Source of the DNA: Enterocloster bolteae
Lineage (GTDB): Bacteria > Bacillota_A > Clostridia > Lachnospirales > Lachnospiraceae
Direction of reading: 5' to 3'
DNA length: 12,865 bases
Assembly (NCBI GenBank): GCA_021769025.1
Contig: JAETTS010000034.1
Coordinates: 1-12,865 of the forward strand
A model generated the notes under the pieces. It was not told where the DNA came from. It was given only the letters and a program-made list of their open reading frames with translations, and made no database searches. Shown piece by piece: positions 7,729-12,865 of the stretch. The position numbers and the translations under genes were made by a program. The first letter of the stretch is position 1. Every line of letters begins with the position of its first letter.

Positions 7729-7737
7729 ATTATATCA
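7729..7737 (-). promoter_or_regulatory. Extended -10 promoter of ychF
   Basis: On the minus strand TGATATAAT (7729-7737) gives a perfect TATAAT with the upstream TG of an extended -10 element. The -35 region 17 bases upstream (TTCCAA) is poor, as is usual for extended -10 promoters. The leader would be about 110 bases. Confidence 0.6.
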
Positions 7738-7784
7738 TATCACTTGGTATTTTGGAATAATGAAATTGGATTTTCTGATTGATC

Positions 7785-7817
7785 ATCAAAATATTACCCT
7801 TTTTATCAAATAATTAC
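7785..7817 (+). repeat. Two direct repeats 20 bp apart upstream of the GH4 promoter
   Basis: ATCAAAATATTAC (7785-7797) and ATCAAATAATTAC (7805-7817) agree at 11 of 13 positions and start exactly 20 bases apart, two helical turns. The second copy ends 2 bases before the -35 box, the placement expected for an AraC-type or similar activator. Binding protein unknown. Confidence 0.5.
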
Positions 7818-7819
7818 GC

Positions 7820-7848
7820 TTGCATCTTTGCATCCAACCCCCTAAAAT
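7820..7848 (+). promoter_or_regulatory. Sigma-A promoter of the GH4 glycosidase gene
   Basis: TTGCAT (7820-7825) and TAAAAT (7843-7848) with a 17-base spacer; predicted start near 7855, giving a leader of roughly 93 bases. Confidence 0.7.
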
Positions 7849-7887
7849 AAGGTTAACTCCAGATATATTCCTGTGTCCATACCAAAA

Positions 7888-7913
7888 AATGTATCACACA
7901 TTCCCAGGAATGT
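7888..7913 (+). promoter_or_regulatory. Alternating AATGT/ACATT half-sites in the GH4 leader
   Basis: A perfect 7-bp inverted repeat, ACATTCC-CA-GGAATGT (7898-7913), shares its left arm with another inverted repeat AATGT-ATCAC-ACATT (7888-7902). The three half-sites therefore alternate in orientation. As DNA this would be a repressor operator 30-60 bases after the transcription start; as RNA it would give two mutually exclusive hairpins. Confidence 0.45.
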
Positions 7914-7933
7914 AAACAATCAATTTTTTACTT

Positions 7934-7940
7934 AAGGAGG
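7934..7940 (+). promoter_or_regulatory. Ribosome binding site that decides the GH4 start
   Basis: AAGGAGG ends one base before an in-frame ATG at 7942 but seven bases before the ATG at 7948; the latter has workable spacing, so translation should begin at MSFKVAFIGAG. Confidence 0.8.
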
Positions 7941-7947
7941 TATGTTT

Positions 7948-9429
7948 ATGTCGTTCAAAGTAGCATTTATCGGTGCAGGAAGCATCGGATTCACAAGGGG
8001 ACTGGTTGCAGATCTTTTGACTGTTCCCGAATTTAAGCATATTGAGATTGCATTTACAGATATTAACCCGGATAATTTAAGAATGGTAACTCAGCTTTGC
8101 CAGAGGGACATTGACGAAAATGGCCTTGACATTACCATCCATTCCACCCTTGACAGGAGGGAGGCTTTTCAGGATGCCAAGTACGTGATTAACTGCGTCC
8201 GCATCGGTATGCTGGAGGCATTTACAACCGATGTGGAAATCCCCTTAAACTATGGGGTGGATCAATGTGTGGGGGACACCCTGTGTATCGGCGGTATCAT
8301 GTACGGCCAGAGGGGGATTCATGCAATGCTTGAATTCTGCAAGGATATCCGTGAAGTGGCCGCACCGGGATGTATCCTTCTCAACTATTCCAATCCCAAC
8401 GCTATGGTGACTTGGGCCTGCAATGTGTACGGCAAGGTGGAAACCTACGGGCTCTGCCACGGAGTCCAGCACGGCCATGAGCAGATTGCAAAGGCACTGG
8501 GCAGAGACCGAAAGGATGTGGATATCATCTGTGCAGGCTTAAATCACCAGACCTGGTATATCAGTGTCAAGACAGACGGTATCGAGCGCACCGGGGATTT
8601 ATATGAGCGGATGTCAGAGGCGGATTTTGCCTGTGACGAGAATATCCGGCTGGATGTGATGAAAAACTTCGGATACTATTCCACTGAATCCAACGGCCAT
8701 CTCTCCGAGTATCTGATGTGGTACAGAAAGCGCCCGGAAGATATGGAAAAATGGATTAACTACAGCAAATGGATTCAGGGGGAAACTGCCGGCTATCTCC
8801 GTGTCTGCAAGGAAAGCAGGAACTGGTTCGAGACGGATTTTCCCAACTGGCTGAAGGAGCCTGCCAGACAGTTCACGCCTGAAAACCGCTCCCTGGAACA
8901 TGGAAGCTATATCATCGAAAGCCTGGAGACAGGAAGAACCTACAGAGGCCATTTTAATGTGATGAATAACGGAACCATCACCAACCTTCCGGATGAGTGT
9001 GTGGTGGAGGTTCCCTGCTACGTGGATTTTAACGGAATATCCGTACCTAAAGTAGGCGATCTGCCTCTGGGCTGTGCCGCCATCTGCTCCCAAAGCGTCT
9101 GGGTACAGAAGCTTGCCCTGGAGGCAGCCGTACACGCCGACATCCGTCTTCTCTACCAGGCAGCTATGATGGATCCTCTTACCGGTGCAGTGTGCACTCC
9201 TGACGAGATTCGCCAGATGGTAGATGAGATGCTGGTGGCAGGAGAGCCCTGGCTGCCTCAGTACCGGGAAGAAATCCAGAAGGCCAAAAAAAGGCTGGAA
9301 CAAAAAGTCGTTCCTTACCGCCCGGTGAAAGGCTTTACCCTGAAACAAAAGACTGTGGAAGAAATGGCAGAAGAAAAAGAGCGGTACCGGGCTATGGCAT
9401 CCGCCGCTGCCAAGGAAAATGTGGAGTGA
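7948..9429 (+). CDS. GH4-family glycosidase (alpha-galactosidase/alpha-glucosidase/alpha-uronidase type)
   Basis: Cytoplasmic NAD- and Mn-dependent glycosidase of family 4, which cleaves by an oxidation/elimination mechanism. From 7948 it has 493 residues. The N-terminal Rossmann loop is FIGAGSIGFT (7-16); TDIN (37-40) ends the second strand where the NAD ribose is held; NYSNPNAM (146-153) holds the substrate-site Asn; metal ligands are Cys170 in CHGV (170-173) and His200 in AGLNH. GYYSTESNGHLSEY and the C-terminal AAMMDPLTGAVCTPDEI and LPQYR parallel E. coli MelA closely, so overall it is MelA-like. However, MelA has CHSV; as I recall, CHGx marks alpha-glucuronidase/galacturonidase members, CHEV maltose-type alpha-glucosidase and CNVP the 6-phospho-glycosidases. 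No signal peptide, so an unseen transporter must supply the substrate. Transcribed alone toward the reductase gene. Confidence 0.9.
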   Translation: MSFKVAFIGAGSIGFTRGLVADLLTVPEFKHIEIAFTDINPDNLRMVTQLCQRDIDENGLDITIHSTLDRREAFQDAKYVINCVRIGMLEAFTTDVEIPLNYGVDQCVGDTLCIGGIMYGQRGIHAMLEFCKDIREVAAPGCILLNYSNPNAMVTWACNVYGKVETYGLCHGVQHGHEQIAKALGRDRKDVDIICAGLNHQTWYISVKTDGIERTGDLYERMSEADFACDENIRLDVMKNFGYYSTESNGHLSEYLMWYRKRPEDMEKWINYSKWIQGETAGYLRVCKESRNWFETDFPNWLKEPARQFTPENRSLEHGSYIIESLETGRTYRGHFNVMNNGTITNLPDECVVEVPCYVDFNGISVPKVGDLPLGCAAICSQSVWVQKLALEAAVHADIRLLYQAAMMDPLTGAVCTPDEIRQMVDEMLVAGEPWLPQYREEIQKAKKRLEQKVVPYRPVKGFTLKQKTVEEMAEEKERYRAMASAAAKENVE

Positions 9430-9526
9430 TGGAAAATTTCTGTCCACAGGCAATGGCAATCCATTCAGCCCCTCTCCCAGCTACGTTATCTCGGAAAGTC
9501 AAACGTTACATAATTGGTAAAATCCA

Positions 9527-9558
9527 ACAGGGCCTCCGTCTGTAGACGAAGGCCCTGT
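9527..9558. terminator. Bidirectional hairpin terminator between convergent genes
   Basis: ACAGGGCCTCCGTC (9527-9540) pairs with GACGAAGGCCCTGT (9545-9558) around TGTA: 14 positions with one mismatch. It lies between the GH4 gene and the convergent reductase gene. The T-rich tail is weak on both strands, so termination may rest mainly on the strong stem. The rest of 9430-9610 shows nothing else. Confidence 0.7.
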
Positions 9559-9610
9559 GAGTTAACTTAATCTGTTATCTTTAATTTAATATCTTCCTTC
9601 TGCCCGTCTG

Positions 9611-11470
9611 TTACTGCGCGTCCGCCAAAGCGTTCTTCACAGCTTCCATGATACCGTTGCTGGTATTGGTTGCGCCGGACACAGCGTCTACGTCTGCCGT
9701 CTGATTCTTGATGATATCTGCGATAACACCATTCTCAGCTGCCTCATAGATGCCTTCTGTCTCACCATGCTCGGTCAATTCGATAGAAGTAATGCTGCCG
9801 TTTTCAACGGTAACCTGAACCTTGATGTCGCCGTTGTTGCCTTTGCCCACACCCTCATAGGTTCCGTCTTTGTAGTTGCCTTCCACTGCCGGAGTTGCCG
9901 AAGCTTCGCTTTCCTCCGCCTTGATCTCCTGCTCGGTATGGCCGCCGTTGGTAGTTACATAGGATTCTGCAGAAGAACCTGCGATCCGTCCAAATACAAC
10001 AATATCTGTAACTGCATTGCCGCCTAAACGGTTGGCTCCGTGGACGCCGCCTGTTACCTCGCCTGCGGCAAATAATCCTGGAATCGGAGTCCCATCTTCT
10101 TTCAGAACTTCTGCCTCTGTATTGATCTTCACGCCACCCATGGTGTGATGGATCGCCGGAGCGCACAGGGCCGCATAGTATTTTGGCTGGTCAAGGGGAA
10201 GCTCCATGCTCTCACGGCCAAACTCATCATCCTTGCCTGCCTTCTGATATCCTGCATAGGTCTTGAACGTATCTGCCAAAGTCGCTCCATCTACGCCGAT
10301 AGCCTCTCCCAGCGCTTCCGGTGTGTCTGCCTCTGTTACAATACCGGCCTTCACATAGGACTCAATTGCCGCCAGACTGTCCCTTACTGCCTGGTCGAAC
10401 ACCAGATAGCACACGCCATCCGTCTGCTCCAGGATCGCAGCAGATACCACATCACGGGTCTCCAGCTCATTGACAAAACGCTTGCCTTCTTTATTGACCA
10501 GAATTGCCCCGTTGCCGCGAACACCCTCTGTATACATAGTCTGAGTGTCAGGATTTACGGTAGGATGGGTCTGGATCTGCTCCATGTCTACAAAAGCAGC
10601 CCCGATCTCTTTGGCCATCTCGATGCCATCTCCTGTAGCGCCGCTGTGGTTGGTGGTTGCAAATCCTGCCAGATCAGAATTGTACTGGATTACCATATCG
10701 GAATTTGCCCCGAAACCACCGGTAGCCAGGATGACTGCCGTACAATCAATGGTAAATTCCTTGCCGTCTTTATCTGTGGCTGTGACACCACATACAGCAC
10801 CCTCATCATTCAGAAGGATTTTCTCCGCCTTGGTCTCTAAAAGCACCGGAATCTTTAAATCTGCAATTGCCTGATTCAAAGTCTTTACCAGAACCGGTCC
10901 TACTGCCGATGTATCGGACGGTCTGTGGATACGCTTTACGCTGGCACCGCCAAACATACCTACAACCGTTAAATCAGCGCCTAATTCGTTGACCCAATCC
11001 ACGGCATCGCTGGAATTCTCAGCCATAACCGTAACCAGTTCCTTGTCGTTTAATTCCTTACCGCCCTTCATGGTATCTTCCACAAACAGTTCTACGGAAT
11101 CTTCAATCTCTTCCTCATCCTGATATATGGTTTCCGCAGCGTTTAAACCACCGGTAGAACGGGTTGTGTTACCTCCGGTGATCGGCATCTTCTCCAGCAC
11201 AATCACATCCGTAGCGCCATCCTGCACAGCCTGAATCGCCGCTGTCATGCCAGCGCCGCCTGCACCGATGACTACGATGTCCGCCTGCTGGTTCTTCTCC
11301 TCAGGCTCGGCTGCTTCTGTAAGCGCTTCCGTGGTTGCCTCTGTGGTCGCTTCCGTAGCTGTAGTAGCCACAGTCGTCTCCTCACTGCTCTTGCCGCCGC
11401 ATGCCGCCAGAGACAGTACCATAGCCGCTGCCGTGAAGACAGATGCCATTCTTCTCGTTGATTTTCTCAT
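9611..11470 (-). CDS. Lipid-anchored extracytoplasmic FAD reductase (fumarate-reductase-like) with C-terminal FMN-binding domain
   Basis: Predicted 619-residue exported flavoprotein that would reduce fumarate or a related unsaturated acid at the outer face of the membrane. The signal peptide ends in lipobox LAAC with Cys24; a Thr/Glu/Ala-rich tether (31-56) follows. The FAD domain begins at IVVIGAGGAG (65-74). Mapping from memory onto Shewanella fumarate reductase Fcc3, the key residues are all present at matching spacing: His302, Thr314-Glu315, Arg339 (the proton-donor Arg), His442 in HHTMGG and Arg481 in GANRLGG; the one visible change is Leu109 for Met in GGxNAA. The C-terminal FMN_bind domain (about 531-619) has DAVSGATNTS, where Thr601 would carry FMN attached by ApbE. 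The frame is open to 11548, but GGAAGGGAG and the signal peptide fix the start at 11470. Close relatives act on urocanate, cinnamate or other acrylates, so the substrate is inferred. No ApbE or electron-transfer partner is in the window. Confidence 0.88.
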   Translation of the reverse strand: MRKSTRRMASVFTAAAMVLSLAACGGKSSEETTVATTATEATTEATTEALTEAAEPEEKNQQADIVVIGAGGAGMTAAIQAVQDGATDVIVLEKMPITGGNTTRSTGGLNAAETIYQDEEEIEDSVELFVEDTMKGGKELNDKELVTVMAENSSDAVDWVNELGADLTVVGMFGGASVKRIHRPSDTSAVGPVLVKTLNQAIADLKIPVLLETKAEKILLNDEGAVCGVTATDKDGKEFTIDCTAVILATGGFGANSDMVIQYNSDLAGFATTNHSGATGDGIEMAKEIGAAFVDMEQIQTHPTVNPDTQTMYTEGVRGNGAILVNKEGKRFVNELETRDVVSAAILEQTDGVCYLVFDQAVRDSLAAIESYVKAGIVTEADTPEALGEAIGVDGATLADTFKTYAGYQKAGKDDEFGRESMELPLDQPKYYAALCAPAIHHTMGGVKINTEAEVLKEDGTPIPGLFAAGEVTGGVHGANRLGGNAVTDIVVFGRIAGSSAESYVTTNGGHTEQEIKAEESEASATPAVEGNYKDGTYEGVGKGNNGDIKVQVTVENGSITSIELTEHGETEGIYEAAENGVIADIIKNQTADVDAVSGATNTSNGIMEAVKNALADAQ

Positions 11471-11496
11471 AATAACTCCCTTCCTGAAACAAAACT

Positions 11497-11514
11497 TGCA
11501 ATCCTTTTGTTGCA
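11497..11514. repeat. Inverted repeat in the reductase leader
   Basis: TGCAA (11497-11501) and TTGCA (11510-11514) form a 5-bp inverted repeat around eight bases, lying between the predicted transcription start and the ribosome binding site. Possible operator or small hairpin; little else supports it. Confidence 0.25.
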
Positions 11515-11519
11515 CACAC

Positions 11520-11548
11520 AATGTACCATCTTGACAATAAAATGTCAA
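11520..11548 (-). promoter_or_regulatory. Strong sigma-A promoter of the reductase gene
   Basis: On the minus strand a perfect TTGACA (11543-11548), a 17-base spacer ending TGG, and TACATT (11520-11525), giving a partly extended -10. The predicted start is near 11512 and the leader about 40 bases. The gene can therefore be expressed apart from the aldolase gene upstream; no clear terminator separates them. Confidence 0.82.
11531..11548. promoter_or_regulatory. Palindrome overlapping the reductase -35 box
   Basis: TTGACAATAAAATGTCAA has perfect 6-bp arms (TTGACA/TGTCAA) separated by six bases. One arm is the -35 box itself, the other lies inside the spacer, so a bound dimer would occlude polymerase. 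The shape recalls a CRP/FNR-type or GntR-type operator but fits no consensus I know exactly. Confidence 0.5.
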
Positions 11549-11588
11549 TCATTATACGGAAAATTAAGAAATCCGACTCTGAGAAATG

Positions 11589-12479
11589 TTAAAATCCTTC
11601 CCGCCTCAGAATCCCCAAAAGTTCCTCCACTTCCTTATCCGTTGCCACCGGAAGAGGGAAGGTAGCTTTGTCGCATCCGATGATTCCCATGGCTTTCATT
11701 GCGGTCTTAATATAGGGAACAAAGGGCACTCCCACATTGTAGATATCCATCAGGCGGTCGATGGTCTCCTGCCTCTGTGAAATCTCAGCCAGATCCTCCC
11801 GCTCAAACGCATCCATCCACCCTTTGAAAAACTGAGGGATCACGTTGGAAAGCCCTCCGATACACCCTGCGCCACCAGACAGCACATTGTGGGCGAAATT
11901 ATCATCGAACCCTGAGTACACCTTAAAATCAGGCCGTATCGGTTTCATCTGCTTGATAATGTCCCTTGTGTGGGCCATCCCCGGAATGGTATCCTTACAT
12001 CCTACAATGTTGGGAAATTCCTCTGCCAGCCTCACCATCACCTGAGGGGAAATCTCATACCCGGTACGATCCGGGAAATTGTAGATATAGATATCCCCCG
12101 AAACCTTCCCGGCAACCTCTGCATAAAAATCGTAGATGCTGTCCTGGGTCAAAGTAAAATAGTACGGCGGTACGATCACCACCCCATCTGCCCCGCATTC
12201 CATAGCATAATTGGATAGTTCCACCGTCTCCCCGGGAATCATGCTGTTGGTTCCCACAAAAAGCTTCACCCTCCCCTTGTTCTTCCTTGCAGCAAACTCA
12301 ATGATTCCTCTTTTATCCTCCTTGGAGACTGCAAAAAATTCCCCGATACTTCCCAGCACCAGAATTCCACTGATCCCCCCTGCAATCAAATGTTCATACA
12401 GCTTTCCCAAATTTTCATAATCCGGCTTTCCCGCCTCATTAAACAAGGTTACCGCAGGTGTAATATATTCTGCTTTCAT
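11589..12479 (-). CDS. Dihydrodipicolinate synthase / N-acetylneuraminate lyase family aldolase
   Basis: Class I aldolase-type (beta/alpha)8 barrel enzyme, 296 residues, typical length. Catalytic Tyr133 lies in YNFPDRTG (133-140) and the Schiff-base lysine is Lys162 in VGCKDT (159-164). The usual GTTGE loop reads GSIGE (43-47), so the second Thr of the proton relay in true DapA is missing; together with the neighbouring dehydratase gene this points away from lysine biosynthesis and toward cleavage of a 2-keto-3-deoxy sugar acid to pyruvate plus an aldehyde, as in the E. coli YagE/YjhH type. GAGGATG precedes the start. It follows the dehydratase gene by 96 bases on the same strand and probably shares its transcript. 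The substrate is inference; another DHDPS-family lyase activity is possible. Confidence 0.88.
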   Translation of the reverse strand: MKAEYITPAVTLFNEAGKPDYENLGKLYEHLIAGGISGILVLGSIGEFFAVSKEDKRGIIEFAARKNKGRVKLFVGTNSMIPGETVELSNYAMECGADGVVIVPPYYFTLTQDSIYDFYAEVAGKVSGDIYIYNFPDRTGYEISPQVMVRLAEEFPNIVGCKDTIPGMAHTRDIIKQMKPIRPDFKVYSGFDDNFAHNVLSGGAGCIGGLSNVIPQFFKGWMDAFEREDLAEISQRQETIDRLMDIYNVGVPFVPYIKTAMKAMGIIGCDKATFPLPVATDKEVEELLGILRREGF

Positions 12480-12516
12480 AATTCGTCATCCTCTTTTCTC
12501 ATTAATCGTTATCTCT

Positions 12517-12567
12517 TTAACCGTTGCCCCTTTTCACAGCTTCCCTTTTCATCGTCCCCCTTTTCAC
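12517..12567 (-). repeat. Triple 15-bp-period repeat (possible 16-codon reading frame)
   Basis: CCCTTTTCA occurs perfectly at 12528-12536, 12543-12551 and 12558-12566, exactly 15 bases apart, in the gap between the dehydratase and aldolase genes. On the minus strand TGAAAAGGG repeats fall in frame in a short frame starting GTG at 12567 and ending TAA at 12517, which would encode VKRGTMKREAVKRGNG, a pentapeptide-like repeat. GAGGT overlaps the dehydratase stop at a possible ribosome-binding distance. Whether the repeat acts as DNA, RNA or peptide is unknown. Confidence 0.6.
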
Positions 12568-12575
12568 ATTACCTC

Positions 12576-12865
12576 TTAATAACCGGCTCCCTCCATGGCT
12601 GACAGGGCATGCTCTGTATATCTGCGGTACATCCCTTTCCGTCCGGAAGGCTTTTTAAACCCGTCCTTTTTCCTCTCCTCAAACACCTTCTCCACTTCCT
12701 CCAAGGACATCTCCTTTCCGTCAATTCCCACTACGTTCAACTGTCGCTTCTCCACATCGTAGGCAATGATATCGCCAGTTCTCACATACGCCAATGGGCC
12801 GCCTCTGGCCGCCTCCGGCGATACATGCCCAATAGCCGCTCCTCTGGTAGCACCGGAAAATCTTC
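12576..12865 (-). CDS. IlvD/Edd-family dehydratase, C-terminal end (5' end outside window)
   Basis: Only the last 96 codons are present. The visible part begins [19 protein letters not shown], the family's C-terminal hallmark, whose Ser in RFSG is the presumed catalytic base, and goes on with [16 protein letters not shown] and a charged tail ending [18 protein letters not shown]. IlvD/Edd enzymes are iron-sulfur dehydratases for dihydroxy acids (IlvD), 6-phosphogluconate (Edd) or sugar acids such as xylonate and arabinonate. The tail lacks the LxKYxxxVxxAxxGA ending usual in IlvD, and the next gene is a DHDPS-family aldolase, so a sugar-acid dehydratase is more likely than the isoleucine/valine enzyme. 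Family secure, substrate inferred. Confidence 0.87.
   Translation of the reverse strand, partial: RFSGATRGAAIGHVSPEAARGGPLAYVRTGDIIAYDVEKRQLNVVGIDGKEMSLEEVEKVFEERKKDGFKKPSGRKGMYRRYTEHALSAMEGAGY

Larger units (their letters stand above)
7624..7947. other. Divergent intergenic region between ychF and the GH4 gene
   Basis: About 324 bases with no gene. AT-rich, especially 7690-7820. It holds the ychF promoter and leader hairpin on the minus strand and, on the plus strand, the GH4 promoter, a 20-bp-spaced direct repeat upstream of its -35 box, a TTGATCATCAA palindrome (7779-7789) and alternating AATGT/ACATT half-sites in the leader. Each is listed separately. Confidence 0.7.

Noticed and set aside
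8614..9459. A 281-codon minus-strand frame covering most of the GH4 3' half
   Set aside because: Shadow of the GH4 coding sequence; no recognisable domain, rich in His, Phe and Leu as expected from antisense of such a gene.
10145..10840. A 231-codon plus-strand frame inside the reductase gene
   Set aside because: Antisense to well-conserved fumarate-reductase motifs; no independent support.
11247..11534. Alanine/valine/serine-rich plus-strand frame opposite the reductase N-terminus
   Set aside because: It is the antisense of the repetitive Thr/Glu/Ala tether and signal peptide; low complexity, no start signals.
11531..11560. Plus-strand promoter from the TTGACA arm of the palindrome
   Set aside because: The matching -10 (TATACG after 16 bases) is weak and there is no plus-strand gene downstream; not listed as a feature.

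Overview
The window looks like the chromosome of an anaerobic, low-to-mid-GC Firmicute, most likely a spore-forming Lachnospiraceae-type Clostridia (Hungatella, Enterocloster or Lachnoclostridium-like). The clues are strong AGGAGG-type ribosome binding sites, sigma-A promoters, a Spo0E-family sporulation phosphatase, a clostridial-style division cluster, and a lipoprotein reductase with a Thr/Glu/Ala-rich tether. The genus is a guess. I saw no rRNA, tRNA, CRISPR, insertion sequence or prophage.

Left part (1-3316, minus strand): the start of the division and cell wall (dcw) cluster, transcribed right to left as mraZ, rsmH, ftsL, then a class B penicillin-binding protein that leaves the window. 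The genes overlap or are separated by 12 bases, so they form one operon. A clear promoter (3460-3488) is followed by five roughly 10-bp-spaced copies of an AAAGTGG-type box, the expected binding array for MraZ itself.

Middle part (3511-7737, minus strand): lgt (lipoprotein maturation) with its own promoter, overlapped by a 51-codon Spo0E-like gene and closed by an intrinsic terminator; upstream of that an FGGY sugar kinase annotated as xylulokinase; then the conserved ATPase ychF with its own promoter and terminator.

Right part (7738-12865): a catabolic, accessory-looking region. A GH4 glycosidase runs on the plus strand behind a promoter flanked by candidate operator repeats. Converging on it is an exported, lipid-anchored flavoprotein whose active-site residues match soluble fumarate reductase, with a C-terminal covalent-FMN domain. 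Behind it on the minus strand lie a dihydrodipicolinate-synthase-family aldolase and the C-terminal end of an IlvD/Edd-family dehydratase. Dehydratase plus aldolase is the usual pairing for cleaving sugar acids through a 2-keto-3-deoxy intermediate. Together with a CHGV-type GH4 enzyme this suggests uronide or aldonate use, possibly with fumarate-type respiration as an electron sink; that link is inference. The most interesting unexplained signals are the MraZ box array, the overlapping lgt/spo0E-like pair, the paired regulatory repeats before the GH4 gene, the palindrome over the reductase -35 box, and a perfect 15-bp-period triple repeat between the dehydratase and aldolase genes.
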